From contig VSDK01012156.1 in NCBI GenBank assembly GCA_009767595.1, positions 74,394 through 138,393 of the forward strand: a stretch of 64,000 bases of DNA. The letters run 5' to 3'. This stretch comes from Symbiodinium kawagutii. Taxonomy: Eukaryota; Sar; Dinophyceae; Suessiales; Symbiodiniaceae. Below the pieces are notes generated by a model that did not search any database, was not told the DNA's origin, and saw only the letters and a program-made list of their open reading frames with translations. Positions 1 to 12,439 of the stretch are shown in pieces; position 1 is the stretch's first letter; each line of letters starts with the position of its first letter. Position numbers and translations under genes: made by a program.

Positions 1-78
<78 letters not shown>
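1..78. repeat. (TTG)n microsatellite
   Basis: A nearly perfect trinucleotide array at the window edge. It gives a long poly-leucine reading frame, which I do not regard as a gene. Confidence 0.95.
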
Positions 79-79
<1 letters not shown>

Positions 80-1792
80 GTTGGTTGTTGTTGGGCCTTG
101 ATTTGGTCGTTGTATTTCGGGTGGGGGGTCCGGGTTTTTCCGTTCTGCGGGGGGGAAGGTTTTCCCTCGTTGCCAATTCCGCGCAGCCTTGCGTGATCTC
201 AACGTTGGCGCGGAGATCGTTCAACGTTCCTGTTCTTCGCGTTACAGTTCAAAATTTCTGCAATTCCTCGCGGCTTGTATCTCCCACGTTGTGTTAATGT
301 AAGTGGTGTGCTCACATGTTTCACATTTCAGTGACTGATCAAAACTTTTGAAATTGGATTTTGCTTTGGCGTTGTTTTCTTTTTCTGATTTAGTGTTATG
401 ATTTGCGTTTTTATTTTGTTACTTTTGTTACTGTCTCATGATCACGCATGTTTTCAGAACTTGTTTGTTTTTCAAACTTTGAGCCATGAAATTGCTGCCT
501 CGAGATGAAAACCGGCGGCCAGGGGGGGTATTGAAGTTTCGGCCGGATCCAGGGCTACAACGCCGGTTGAGTGGAAACATTTTTCAATGTTTCGGGAACA
601 TGATGCGCCCAGTTTCATTGCAAATTTTCGGCCATTGCTCACCCTCCCGGCCCCGTTCGACGTTGTCATCGTGCATCATTCCCAAACGGCTTCATGGCAT
701 ATGTGATTGCATCGTTTAGGAAAACATCGGTCACATTGGCATTGATTGTGCTTCTCAAAAAAAAACTTGATCTCAAAACATTAATCCCCGGGTCGATGAC
801 GATGCGAAAACAATTTCGTTCAAAAATGCGGTTCTGACACACGCACTTCTTGCGTGGCTATTCCACTACTTGCCCCTCCTGATCTAGCATTAAATTTCCA
901 GTGAACTTTGCAAACTTTGCGGCATTTGCCAGTGTTCCGATAGCTGGTCGTATTGTTTTTCAAGGAAGAGGTTGTTGCCTGAAAATTGATTCCTATTTTT
1001 TTCTTTGTTTGTTTGTAAACATTGGTTGTTTGTTGCTAGTTTTGCTTCCGTTTTGCTCCTTCAATTTTGTCCTGCTCAACGCTGATCAAAACACAACTGT
1101 TTATTTTGCTCAGGCGTTTCACGATTTAATATTGACATGACACTTTCTTGTTTTGTGCCATTCGTCAATCTGATGTTTTGTGCCTGTGCCAACATTCGTG
1201 CACTCTCCCTTGTTGACACTCAGGGAAAAGTGTGGCAAGTTCCACAAAGAGGCGTGTGCCCAGTTTACACTTTTCCTGGTTCTAGTTTTCCAGTCACGAG
1301 AACTCTTTCTTTTTTCCAGGTTCTAGTTTTCCAGTTGGTTAACAAAAAAAGTACATTTCATTTGATTCCACTGTCTCCTTTGGCTTCAACAACTTGACCC
1401 TTGCACACATTTTGCGTTTACCCTCTGTGTCTAGCGAACACTACGCAACTTTAATCGCACCATGCGGTGTCGAGTTTCTTTTTCTCCGTTTGTGTACTTT
1501 GTTGAAGCTCGGCTGTGTTGTAATTTGCCGTGCTGGTTTCAATGTCCTACGTTGTAAACCGACTTCCTTGACAACTAGCTGGCCGTTGCTGCGTACCAAC
1601 TTCTTGGTCCAGTCATGTCTGAGTGATTCGTGACAAAGATTGGTTTCAATGAAAAGAAACAAACGGTCTGCAAAAGTGATCAGTTTTTACAGATCTAAAA
1701 GAAACTGTTTGGCCAATGTCTTTGGACTCATCAAAACCTAGGGGACGTGTGGATCCTTTTGCTAATAGCTGTGATCTCTACACCACGCGCAG
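79..1792. other. no gene recognised
   Basis: T-rich sequence with only short open frames that I cannot match to a family. It may hold earlier exons of the gene whose exons lie at 1793 and 2333, but no exon with an AG|G acceptor and a convincing protein was found. Confidence 0.5.
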
Positions 1793-1998
1793 GTTGCAGA
1801 GTTGTATCCAGGTCAGTCCTTTCAGGAACCCATTGACTTGGTCATCGCCTCATGGTACCAGTCTCACTCAGCTCCTCCAAGGAGATTGTCTCATGAAGAT
1901 GTTGAATGGGCCACTGCATGGGGCGGAAGGTACCTTGCCAGATTGAAAGGTCCATTTGCATTGGCCAACTCAATGCTGAAATGGTTTCCGAGAGTCAG
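1793..1998 (+). CDS. internal exon of an unidentified gene
   Basis: The exon follows an AG|G acceptor (CGCAG|GTT) and is open for 68 codons up to a good donor, AG|GTAAAG, ending in phase 2. The peptide contains FQEPIDLVIASWYQ and WATAWGGRYLARLKG, which look like ordinary folded protein. I do not recognise the family. The downstream segment at 2333-2446 begins and ends in the matching phase and is probably the next exon. Start codon and remaining exons are not identified. Confidence 0.5.
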
Positions 1999-2332
1999 GT
2001 AAAGAACTTTGAACAAACCCACAAACTCCCTTTGTCATCATCCCGTAACGTTCATCTTTTGATGGAACTTGTATTGGTGTGGAGCTTCACGTGCCCCTGT
2101 GCGAAGAGTCCAAATGTAGATCCGTTGGGAGGTCTAAATGGATGCTGTGGACGAGCTTCCGAAGATTTGGAAGTTCCATGTGGAGCTGCCCATGCTTCAA
2201 ATGGGGGCATTTCCATTAGATGTGGAGCTGAGGTTCTGAGTTCTGAGTCTCCAGAAGGTTTCAGTGGACGCTCCCAAGCTGAGGTTCTAAGTTGAGAACC
2301 AAACTTTGGTTGGCAGGCGGCAAGATTTCAAG

Positions 2333-2446
2333 GGTTGCCTCATCTTTCCGTCAACATGTTATTTATTGCGAACCGAAAGGAACAATTCATTGTACGCAAG
2401 CTGTTGGAGTTTGGCATGGAATCGTTTCAAGGCATGCTGCTGGCAG
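2333..2446 (+). CDS. probable next exon of the unidentified gene
   Basis: The exon follows TTTCAAG|G and ends at GGCAG|GTTTTC. In the phase set by the preceding exon (phase 2 in, phase 2 out) it is open throughout and encodes 37 residues, including FRQHVIYCEPKG and AVGVWHG. Another frame over the same bases is also open and longer (to about 2661), so the frame choice rests on phase matching alone. Function unknown. Confidence 0.35.
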
Positions 2447-2895
2447 GTTTTCGGCACGCTGATATTGTTTCACGCAAGGAAAGCCAGGCAAACTTGGATG
2501 CTTTTTCAAGGCAATCAGTTTGTTTAGAAGACCCTGATGCCGAAGTTGGGTCTTCCATTGTGCGGTTTTCTCCATTGACACGCTTTACAATTATGACGAG
2601 GTGTATCAGCAGTTGGGGGAAGGAACTTGGCTGCTGTCGTCTCTTTTTTTTTCTGTATTGAGTTCCGAGCTTTGTCTCGATAGCCCGGGCAAATCTCCAC
2701 ACGTGTGAGGAATGATGGATGTAGGACCATTCATAACACATGAATTGGCCATTCATTGCCAGGCATATGTAATGCACTTCGCACAGCGAACTGCTGCTTG
2801 GAAGAAACTAGTTGCAACCGATGTGTTCTTCTGAATTTGGGTTCAAGTTTGCTACTTTGCCGCCGGCTGTGTCGCTTTCATCTCAGTGTGAAGCA

Positions 2896-3405
2896 ATGTT
2901 GAGCCGAACATGTCGGATGCTGCTGGCTTTGGCCCTGACCAGCTCTCGTGCAGAGGACACCGGCACTGGTCATTTGCGAGGCACTTCGAAAGAAGATGTT
3001 CGTGGGCTGGAGATTCCAGATGTCAGCGGGTTGCCAGACATTGCTGGACCATACAACGAAGTTCCAAGTGATGCCGATGCTGAGAATTTTACGTCTACCA
3101 TGCAGGATTGGAGTTCCAACGCTCCAAATGTCACTCAGGGTAGTATGGGCAGCTTGATGGCCTTGGCAGATTGGCAGGAAGATCAATTATGCAAAACATG
3201 GCGGACAAGTTTTGTTTGCGATGGCCTCACACGCATTCATTGCTGCAAGCTGGATGATGGCTACGCCAAGTGCGGCTCAACGGCCAACTCGACCATTTGT
3301 GCTGCACAACAGGAGCCTGAATCTGAGTCTCACCAAGAGAAAGCATTGTGGATCTTGGCTATCTCAGTAGTGGCGGTTGGCATATTTACTTTGCTTAAGG
3401 CGTGA
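2896..3405 (+). CDS. small secreted/membrane-anchored cysteine-rich protein, copy 1
   Basis: A 169-residue protein of unknown function. Residues 1-20 form a signal peptide (basic start, hydrophobic MLLALALTSSRA). An acidic, Ser/Thr/Pro-rich stretch follows. Next comes a domain with six conserved cysteines at about residues 109-143 (CDGLTRI, CCKL, GYAKCGSTANST). The C terminus is one hydrophobic helix (ALWILAISVVAVGIFTLL). It is therefore predicted to be a type I surface protein with a very short cytoplasmic tail. The chosen ATG is the only start shared by all three copies, and it sits directly at the signal peptide. An in-frame ATG at 2821 exists, but the third copy has that upstream frame broken. 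The gene is intronless and followed by a conserved 3' block with a palindrome. Confidence 0.75.
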   Translation: MLSRTCRMLLALALTSSRAEDTGTGHLRGTSKEDVRGLEIPDVSGLPDIAGPYNEVPSDADAENFTSTMQDWSSNAPNVTQGSMGSLMALADWQEDQLCKTWRTSFVCDGLTRIHCCKLDDGYAKCGSTANSTICAAQQEPESESHQEKALWILAISVVAVGIFTLLKA

Positions 3406-3622
3406 GAAGTCCTTTCCAGTCGCATGATGTCGACCTTTTTCGATCCATTCATCAGAACACCCAGTGTTGCAATGATACTATGCAGGTGAAGCGCTAGGTT
3501 CTGTGACAGCGGCTGCTGTGCTTGGTTTAGTAGATTTTGGAAGCAAATAGATCTAAAGAGATTTAGATGCTAGTTTATAATTGACTAGATGTAAAGATTG
3601 TGCATATGAAAGTTTCCAAGCT

Positions 3623-3640
3623 GAGACTTTCGCAAGTCTC
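3623..3640. other. near-palindrome in the 3' flank of copy 1
   Basis: GAGACTTTCGCAAGTCTC lies about 220 bases after the stop codon. It is conserved at the equivalent place behind copies 2 and 3 and could form a short RNA hairpin. A role in 3'-end formation is only a guess. Confidence 0.5.
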
Positions 3641-3944
3641 TTGCCAGAAACTTCCTGTGACACCAGCCTCACAGCTGTACAGTGCATGTCCATCGGTGTT
3701 TGTGCGTACATTCTTGGACATTTCGACATAGTTGTGGATTCCAACCTGTATCTATGCCAGTCATGCCACGACAAAAGCAATTGCGCAATTGAGGGCTGGT
3801 GAGCATGACTCATGATGCTTTGCTTTTCGGAAAGAAACCAAACTGAAGCTACATGCTAGCAACATGTCAATATGTGGTTTGGCTTTTCGGTTCAAGTTTG
3901 CTACTTTGCCGCCAGTTCTGTCGCCTTCATCTCAGTGTGAAGCA

Positions 3945-4547
3945 ATGTTGAGCCGAACATGTCGGATGCTGCTGGCTTTGGCCCTGACCAGCTCTCGTGC
4001 AGAGGACACCAGCACTGGTCATTTGCGAGGCACTTCGAAAGAAGATGTTCGTGGGCTGGAGATTCCAGATGTCAGCCGGTTGCCAGACATTCCTGGGCCA
4101 TACAGCGAAGTTCCAAGTGATGCCGATGCTGAGAAACCCAGGTCCACAATGCCAGATTGGAGGTCTAAAGTTCCAAACGCCACTCAAGGTAGTTTGGGCA
4201 GCTTGATCTCCTTGGAAGATTGGCAGGAACATCAGTTCTGCAACGTTCATCAGACAGGTTTCTTTTGCGATGGCCTCACACGCATTCGTTGCTGCAAGCT
4301 GGAAGATGGCTACGCCAAGTGCGGTTCAACGGCCAACTCGACCTTTTGTGCTGCACAGCAGGAGCCTGAATCTCCCAAACAGAAAGCCTTGTGGTTCATC
4401 CACCTTGGCTGGCATCCGAGCTTCTTTTGCCGGTCCCATCATGTCGGCTCTTTTTGCTCTAGTCACCACATCATCCACTGTTGCTATGATCATGGGCACT
4501 ATGTGGAATGCAACGTGGATTTCTTTGACAGCGGCCGCTGGTGTTAG
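3945..4547 (+). CDS. small secreted cysteine-rich protein, copy 2, altered C terminus
   Basis: A tandem paralogue of copy 1, offset by 1,049 bp. The signal peptide, acidic middle and six-cysteine domain are closely conserved. After the shared KALW the sequence departs. The open frame lacks the membrane helix and runs for about 60 residues rich in His, Cys and Ser to a stop at 4547. Another frame over the same bases (about 4420-4550) is strongly hydrophobic (MSALFALVTTSSTVAMIMG). This part is homologous to the 3' untranslated region of copies 1 and 3. The copy is thus either a secreted variant, a frameshifted gene, or one with a missed intron. Confidence 0.6.
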   Translation: MLSRTCRMLLALALTSSRAEDTSTGHLRGTSKEDVRGLEIPDVSRLPDIPGPYSEVPSDADAEKPRSTMPDWRSKVPNATQGSLGSLISLEDWQEHQFCNVHQTGFFCDGLTRIRCCKLEDGYAKCGSTANSTFCAAQQEPESPKQKALWFIHLGWHPSFFCRSHHVGSFCSSHHIIHCCYDHGHYVECNVDFFDSGRWC

Positions 4548-4643
4548 TAGATTTTGTGGAGCAGATAGATCTGAAAGGATTTAGATGCTGGTTTATAATT
4601 GACTCGATGTAAAGATTGTAAAGCTCAAAGTTTCCAAGCTTCT

Positions 4644-4661
4644 GAGACTTTCGAAAGTCTC
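4644..4661. other. perfect 18-bp palindrome in the 3' flank of copy 2
   Basis: GAGACTTTCGAAAGTCTC equals its own reverse complement. It lies in the conserved 3' block of the secreted-protein family, in the same place as the near-palindrome behind copy 1. Confidence 0.6.
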
Positions 4662-7600
4662 TGGTGAGGAACTTTTTTTAGGCATGAGGCATACAGCTGT
4701 ACAGTGCAAGTCCGTAGTCCGTGGTATCCTTTGGCCCAACTTGATCTGAGCCCTTGAGGAAATGGCCACGAAAAAGATACTGAATTGGAAAAGTCATCGT
4801 GGATACATAAAATTCAAGAATACTAAATTGGAATGACTTGGAAGCGCCCAGAGCACGAGCCTTCAGAACGCCAAGCATTTGAAGAACGAGCCTGTTGACT
4901 TTGGACCTGTGATTTCCAAAAGTGCCACTGACCAATCTGGGCTCAGCAGTGCCAGATGAAAGTGGGGCGAAATCCGAGCTGCGCAACCCTCGGGGTTCTG
5001 GGTCTTCAGATGCTTTGGTTGTTTCAGTCTTCGGAAATCATGAGGTCCAAATGAGTCAAATCGTCGGGTACTCATAATTTCTTAAACGCTCATCAGAGGT
5101 TGTTGATTAGTTTCCACTTTTGTGTGCTTTTACGTAGCTCTGACGGGTTCTCAACGCTATTTGCCTTGTTGGTCCACGAGAGGTCGTGACCGTACGGTGC
5201 TTAGGTGATCCATCAGCGATCCAAGTCTTCGCTGCGGCAGCACCGTTGCCCCATGATGCGAGGTGGCTCCGCAAATGGGATAGAGTTCGTCGTCATGGGG
5301 CATTCATTCCAGGTGAATTTCAATCGTTTGAGTTTTTTTCAGGTGAATCCCTGAAAACAACACTCTCGACCTGTTAGATTCGGTTCTGACAAGCTTTGTC
5401 GGACTCGCAAGCACTGAGTGTTTGACGAACTTCAGCAAACCCAATGTCTCTGAGACGTGGTCATAACATTTGTCTTACAACTCTGTCATTGAAGCCCAGA
5501 TATGGTCAGGTCATGAATATTTCAGGATTATCAAAACATTTGAAGCAGAGATTTGCCGAGCATCAGATGCAGTTCACGATTCTTCATGGTGTTCTGCTTC
5601 ATTCCGCACCGGAACCAGGATGTCGGACGAGCGCCTTCACAAGGTGAGACTGGAAACTCGTTGGATCCTGAAGGGCAGACCGTTTTGCAGACCATTCCTC
5701 TTTTGCCGTGTTTCCATTTTTGGCGCGCGCGCGCCCCGAAGCGTTGACTTTTCGAGGGAGTTCTCAGTAGCAACTCATTAGATGTTTCTTGTGGTCTTCC
5801 AACATCCAGTGAAGTCCAGTTCTGAACCATACCAACTTAGATGCTATGTGACTAGGGTGGAAATCCACGATCACGGTTTCCCTGTCAATTCGCACTCCAT
5901 TTTTTTTGGGACTGTGATTTTTCACAAACTTTGAAGGTCATCAGCTGTGGCGCTGCTACTAGAAGTTCACGGTACAGGTGCGGATGAACAGCTGTACTGG
6001 TGAAGTGCGGCCCGATTTTGCCAGGTGATCGGATTTTGGACCATGCATGGTTTGCCCTTTAACCATCCCATGCCATGGCTGAAGTGATGGTATTTAAGGA
6101 GAACACTCGGTGGAAAGATGTTCATCGTTTTTCTCGGCTCAGTTTTAGCAATCGGCTCACAGCATGGAGCCTTTGAAATGTTTGATGCTGTGGCAATCAA
6201 AACTATCCCACTGGCTTGTGCCCTGGAGGTGTGTGGCAGCCGCAGAGGATTGCGCCGCAAATCCAGGACCTGAGAAGCGACACCCTCGGGATAACAACTT
6301 GTCAATCAATGGTTGATATTTTAATTGTAAAGCTTCTTGTTGCAAATAGTGTTGTTTTAGGAGGCTACATGTTTGGGAATGTGCCAGGTGGTGCAATCCA
6401 TCGATTGGACAGGCTATTGAATAATTGAGAAACCAACATGCCATTGAACCGCAGCAGGGTTTTGTATCAGTTGCCTTTGATGCGCGGTAATAAGGCCATT
6501 GGTCAGCAGCCTCATCAAATAGCGTCTAGGAGAACCAACAGCATCGACAGGTTGCAGGTCATCCGAAACCATCGCACGCCAAGTAGCAAAATTCCATCAT
6601 TGACCAACCAGCCAAGCCAATCAAGCAAGCAACAGACTGGACAACAGCTGATTTCCAGGACGGCTGGACGGCTACATCAGGTATGCCTTGAGGCCAAGCT
6701 AGGCTTGGCTCAACACTGCAACATTGTTAAGACGGACAGCTTGAACCGACGGTGAAGAGGGATGCCAGCAACACATAAAAACCCTTGGAAGATCAACTTG
6801 TGAGATTAATTTTGATGATTGTGAGATGAAGTTGGACAAGTGGTGGGATTCTGATTTCCCAGCTTCAACTTCTTGGTCTTAAACCTGTACCGTAGAGTTC
6901 CTCAAACACTCACCCTATAGCGAGGTCAACTTGGAGATTTAGCCCTCAGTGGTCGGCGTTGCTCGGGACTCAGCTGAACATGTGATGGTGATTCCCACAC
7001 AGCTTTTGCAGTGGGATTGGTCAAGCATTTGTTGGGAGCCTCTTGGACAACTCCCCCCAAACTGTGCTTGCTTCTATACTATATTTGAACTTGCGCAGAT
7101 GGCCCCCATCAAAATGGACCGCATCGAACTCTCCCGCGGATTTGCCCTCAAAGAGCAGGACTGCCTGTCACTCTCAGCATTGTGGGTTGAAAGGTCAACT
7201 TTCGCATGATTGCAGCAGTAGATTGTTCTTGAAGTCATTGACGCCCATATGTAGCTGAGCAGGCGCAGAATGCACACTCTTGTAGCAATGGCTTGCTACT
7301 GCTAATGTTATCAAACCAAATTGTTTGTGATGCTTGCCTGCTCAAGTTTTTTCTCTTTTTGTTGAGACTGCGTGCCACTTTCTCTTGAACAATTTCATGC
7401 ACGGTAGGCGTTCCATTTCAATTCGTTTGATGCAACGGCAACGTTGTCGAGGTCGATTGCCAGCTGTGGCCAAATCATTCAATCAGTACTAACAATATCA
7501 GCACGCAATCCCAGGTCAATGCATGGACAAGCATATCTCAGAGGGCGCAATCATAATATGAAGATAATTAGTGCAGCTTAGGATGATTGAATCCTCCCTG

Positions 7601-7929
7601 TGAGTATACTGTGTGCACTGTGCCCGCATAATATTCAGTGATATCCTGTGTGAGTGGAAAGCGTCCGAGACTGGCTTGCAGAGTCATTCACACTTGGAAT
7701 GGAATCTTTCGGAGGATTTACAAACATTTTACCCCTAAGTCTGATGGTTTCTTCAAACAGAGCTTCTGGCTTGGTTTTGGAGTTGCACCATTTATGGACC
7801 GCTCCATCTTGTGTGCATTTCTCTTTTCTCTGCATCTCGAAGCCGTCTTTGGCAGGATCAGCCATATTCAAATATTACCTCCATGGTTGAAATGTGTTCA
7901 AAACAGAACAATCCACTACCGATTTCCAG
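4662..7929. other. no gene recognised
   Basis: Non-repetitive sequence with short open frames on both strands. An ATG-started frame of 105 codons at 6438-6755 is the best of them, but it has no recognisable motif. A short GCGC run is at about 5725-5735. Confidence 0.5.
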
Positions 7930-7980
7930 GTTTGGACCATCCAGCGTGCAGCGTACCAAGACCTTTGCGCCCTCCGGCAC
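7930..7980 (+). CDS. possible short exon, unidentified
   Basis: TTCCAG|GTT acceptor, 17 open codons reading VWTIQRAAYQDLCALRH, then a GC donor (CAC|GCACCT). The shape matches other short exons in this window, but no neighbours could be linked. Two other frames are open here too, so this is weak. Confidence 0.25.
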
Positions 7981-10900
7981 GCACCTTGGCAGCGCTAATG
8001 TTCTGCACCTTCAGCAGCCACAGATGCGTTTTGGACGACTTTGCTTCTTTTATCAATGTAGGAGTCCAGGGTGATTTTTGGTCCCTAATTTCAATTTGCA
8101 TAGGTAGCAAGGGATTGACCCTTTCATGCCTGAAATGGAAATGGAATGGAGTCCAGGGTTGAACGTGGGCTAGGGATCCAGTTTCACGACACGACATCCT
8201 TCCCATTCAAGCACTGGCTGAGCACCTATGCTCATGTTTCGATGTTTCCTTCCGACAGAAGGCTGTTGTTCATTGGGGATTCATGGTGCATCGTGTTTTT
8301 TCCTGCTTATCCTATTTGCGGTGCCTCTCAATGTTGCCCAATAGTGATCAGGAATCAGGAAATTGAAACTATTCAACGAGTAATTATGTCATAATTGTAT
8401 GACATGATAGTTTCTGTTTTAGGTAGACTTGTGATGTCAGATTGGGTGATCTTTGGGAACAAGTCTTGCAGTGAGGTAAACCATCTACCAACTCCAGGTG
8501 AAAAAGCAGGAGTTCAAAATCCAAACAGTTTGATAGGTCATCGGTGCCACAATGGTGCCAGTTGACATCGCATATCCGAAATCCGTTATTTTTTAGGGAT
8601 TGACTGTGGCAAGTTCCCACTTTTGATAGTGATCACAGTTACCATGATGGTCTCAGTTACTATGAAACATTTCATCATTTTGTTACCACCTTGTCGCATG
8701 GAATGCAGCCTCTGTCCGTTCCCATATCTGCACCGCCTGTGGGGAGATATTATGCTTAATCATGGAAAAATGGTCAAACTTAACTTTACATATAATTACT
8801 CATTAGCTTAGCCAGCAATAGTGAAATATGATGGTGATGGTTCGTGCTCGTTGAACAACAATCATATAATACTAAATGAACATTACAGCACAGTCTTTTT
8901 TTGCATGGTCCGATGAAGTAAACTAATGGATCATGATATTTTTGTCCATTTATGCTTGTTACTGTCCGGAATTGCCATTCTCCTGTTGTTTCTTTGTTAT
9001 CCTTCCGCTCTTTTCCCCCAGTTTCGCACTTCTTGAATCTTTCATCGATTTTTCCCAGTTGCAAAATTCCCTATTACTGCTTTGATGAGATCGCCTAGTA
9101 ATGCATAGTACGAAGTTCTCGAATTTCGTCTGAGGCCAACGAAACAGACGTCAACATCCTTCACGCCAACTGCAAGGCGATTGTGGTGTTTGGGCGAGCC
9201 ATGTCAAAGCAATGGTCGCTGGAATGGTTGCTAGCACTTTCTAATTGATGGTTAATGATGCTCAATGATGAGTCGCCGTGCTTGACGACAATGATATCAA
9301 TTGGGGTATGGTAATTTCCTTCAGCACATTCAAATCTATCATCCACTATTGGGGTGCACAATGTACGTGGAGCATGTCGGCCTTGCATACATGCTCACGA
9401 TTGCACAGTGGGATCAATGCCTCAGACTATTTTGTAGAGGCATTTGGATTCCAACACATTTTTCGAGGTGCTCAGCTGCGGTGGTATGCCTGGTTATAGA
9501 GTGTTGGTATACTGCCTTTCTGCCTCTGACGCACACTTGGCAAGTGTACAAACTGGACACATGAGTAGGTTCACTGATTGACTGGCATTCCACTTTTGGA
9601 GCATCGAATTCGCCGCAAAATCTTGGCACACGCTTTTAACAGGCGGCAAAGTGGAGGGCAAACTGCTGCATCTTTCTTTTAGCACCTGCGGCGTCAGGGT
9701 GTGTTGATCAAATGGCAACAGAAAGTGCATCATTTTGGAACAAGAGCATCGTCACAAGAGGTTCTTGCTATCAACAAGAGTTCGCTTCTCTTGGCTGACA
9801 AGACGACTTCAACCTTTTTCACACTTTTTTTGCACACATAGCACTGCCACTTCCCGAAGCCATGCCAATCTCCTTTGTCTTTCGATGAGTGAGCACCCAG
9901 TGAAAGCAAAGTGCCTCACTTGTGGGGAGTCCAGCAATCTGAAGAGCCTCAGTTGAGCAATAGTCAAATCGGTGTCACTGTGCGGGGCACTGGGCGGATA
10001 TACCAATCAATAAGGTAGTCAGGGATAGCCAAGAGATGCGAAAAGGTAAGGGTACTGACGTACAGTGTATCCAGCAACCCAGCTCTGGGGTTGTTTGATT
10101 GGGTGCACCAGTGCTTGGTTTTCAGAAGGTTGCCGTCATTCCGTATCCCACCATAACCACCTTGACTTGGCACCTAAGCACTGCTCAGTGGCTGTGGCCA
10201 CCCTTCGTGGTTATGAGCTCGTGTTGACATCTTTTCTTATTGCAAATTTCATTGTCAAAGCAGATGAAAACAGTAGGGTACCCAGAGCAATCCCACATGG
10301 CCCCAAGTCGCCCTGGTCGTTATTCCTCGTAGTTCTCGCCAGAGCGCTTTGATTCGCTGAGGAGATGCAGCTTGTGTCATCAAGTTCCCTGGCAGAATGA
10401 CAGAATGCACAACTTGTTTGGGCTACCAATTCAATGATAAAGTAAAATAATGTGTATTGGGTTCACCCATGCTTCAAAATGCACCCATAAGTTTTGGTTT
10501 ATGAGCACTGGACTTGGTCGAGAAGACTCACAACCCTGAAGCTCTGCAGAATCTGCCCTACTCTGCGGTCCATGCTTTGTATGGGAGTGATCTCTTGTAG
10601 CAGCTACGGGTATGATCTTCACAATCTCTATGGTCAAATCCCTGTGTAGCAAGAATCGGTTGACGCTCTGCTTACATTTTCTCCAAACGGAACCGGTTCC
10701 AAGGGGTTCTCAATGGTTTCAAAAGAGTGTTTGCCTCGGTACAAAGGGCATGTCCGCCTTCTTGCAGGTTGTCTCCCTATGTCTCCCAGTGTCTCCCTTC
10801 TTGTTGGTTGCTGCGTGCTTCCTCTCATCTCCTTGCGGACACATTTCATGATTTGCTAGACGTGACTGGGATTTCTGTTTTCCTGCTTTACCTCATGCTC

Positions 10901-11458
10901 GTGGGTTTGCATAGTACCTTGACAAGGAATTTAATGCATAATCCCCTTTGCTAATCCAGCCACGGTAGCAGGAGTAAGTGGAGAAAACATGATGAACTTC
11001 TCCCAGAAGGAACAGTTGAGCACCATGATTGCGCATTCAAGCATGAACTCTTCCGAACATCTCTTTTTTTGGACAGCTGCTTTTTAGCAGAAGGAGGGAA
11101 TGCAATCGTTAAACAAGCGCAAACGATTGCCAGTTCTTGGCATCAGATGAATCAGACATGATAAAATTACCAATAGTACCGCACGAGCTAGTGGTGCAAG
11201 TTTCCAACAAACCCATAGGAAGCGGAGGCTGTCTGCGATGCATGGATGACCCAGCGATCCACTGAAAGAGCAGCTGGTGCCTGGAATCTGTGTTTCTGTG
11301 CGTACCTATCTGCTCCATTCGTCTTTTCAATCAATCTATCTGTCTGTCTATCTATCTATCGATCTATCTATCTATCTACCTGTCTGTCTATCTATCTATC
11401 TGTCTGTCTATCTATCTATCTATCTGTCTATCTATCTATCTATTTATCTGTCTATCTA

Positions 11459-11490
<32 letters not shown>

Positions 11491-11497
11491 TCCATCG

Positions 11498-11537
<40 letters not shown>

Positions 11538-12313
11538 CTCTCTCTATCTCTCTACCTCTCTACCTCTGCCTCTGCCTCTGTCTGTTCTCTGTCTCTATCT
11601 ATCTACTTGTCTCTTGATTTCTTTATCTATACCTGGTCTGTTGGTTTATGTGGCAGTCTATCCATCTAACTACTTGTCTATTTCTCTATCTGTGTCTGTT
11701 TCTATCGTTCTCTATCTAACTCAAAGGCTCTTGACCTGTCCCTCTTCAAACATCCAAAACATCGCGGGGCCTACAGATTTTAAATAAGATTTTGATTTGT
11801 AAATGCGGTTTTGGGAATCGTGGCTCCAAGTTTTTGCAGATCTTAATTTTCAGAAGTGTTCTGAGCATGTGCGGTTTTGGCGGTTTTGACTTGCAAATGT
11901 GCTCGTCGACGCAGCAGTCTAAGCTTTTTAAAGATCTCAACTTCCAAAAATGGCGCCGTGCCCTCCATTTTTCAATTGACTTGCAAGTGTGATTCTATCC
12001 GCAACAGTGTGGGCTTTTTGCTGACTGCTGTCACAACTGACCTCTGAACCGGCTTGCTTTGCCGAGCCTGTGTGATTCCCAGTCACAATTGGACATCTCT
12101 TCTTCTTTGACATTTGTCCTCAAAGACTGTCTGCAACTTTCCATAAGTTGGACAATTGGCTTCAAACTTCCTTCCGTCATACTAGTGTTTGAATTCCAAG
12201 GAAAACGGCGTAAGGGATGCTTGCGGCCTGGGCAGGGTGTGTTGATATAGACATCTTGGTTGGTCTCCAAGCTGTGTAGATTTCTTGTGATTCATTGACA
12301 AACCCATCTCCAG
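7981..12313. other. no gene recognised
   Basis: Apart from a tetranucleotide array at 11334-11720 I find no convincing exon. Missing 5' exons of the PARP-like gene at 12314 probably lie in this stretch. Confidence 0.45.
11334..11720. repeat. (TCTA/TCTG)n tetranucleotide array
   Basis: A long, imperfect tetranucleotide array that decays after about 11560 into CTCTCTGCC-type repeats. It creates three overlapping open frames rich in Ser, Tyr and Leu, none of which I accept as coding. Confidence 0.95.
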
Positions 12314-12439
12314 GTCTGGTACTGCGGGGTGGATTGCCAAAAGAAGGATCGTGGCCGTCATCGAAGGGAAGACAACTGTGGAGCCCCGCCGCAAAAGACA
12401 GAGCCAGAGCCCAAACAAGAGGCTCGGGGAGCTGGGGAA
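12314..12439 (+). CDS. PARP-like gene, MYND-half exon
   Basis: Acceptor CTCCAG|GTC, donor GAA|GTGAGA, exactly 42 codons in phase 0. WYCGVDCQKKDRGRH followed by a further Cys fits the second half of a MYND finger (YC-x3-CQ-x2-D-x3-H-x5-C). A Pro/Glu/Lys-rich linker follows. The first Cys pairs must come from an upstream exon that I did not find. Confidence 0.65.

Noticed and set aside
1..297. 98-codon frame starting with a leucine run
   Set aside because: Produced by the (TTG)n array at the window edge; no protein-like sequence follows.
9898..9954. KCLTCGESSNLKS as the first half of the MYND finger
   Set aside because: Resembles C-x2-CG...LK, but no donor here gives the phase needed at 12314, and the second Cys pair is missing between the two.
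11246..11787. Three overlapping YLSIYLS-type open frames
   Set aside because: Tetranucleotide repeat without stop codons; no real coding signal.
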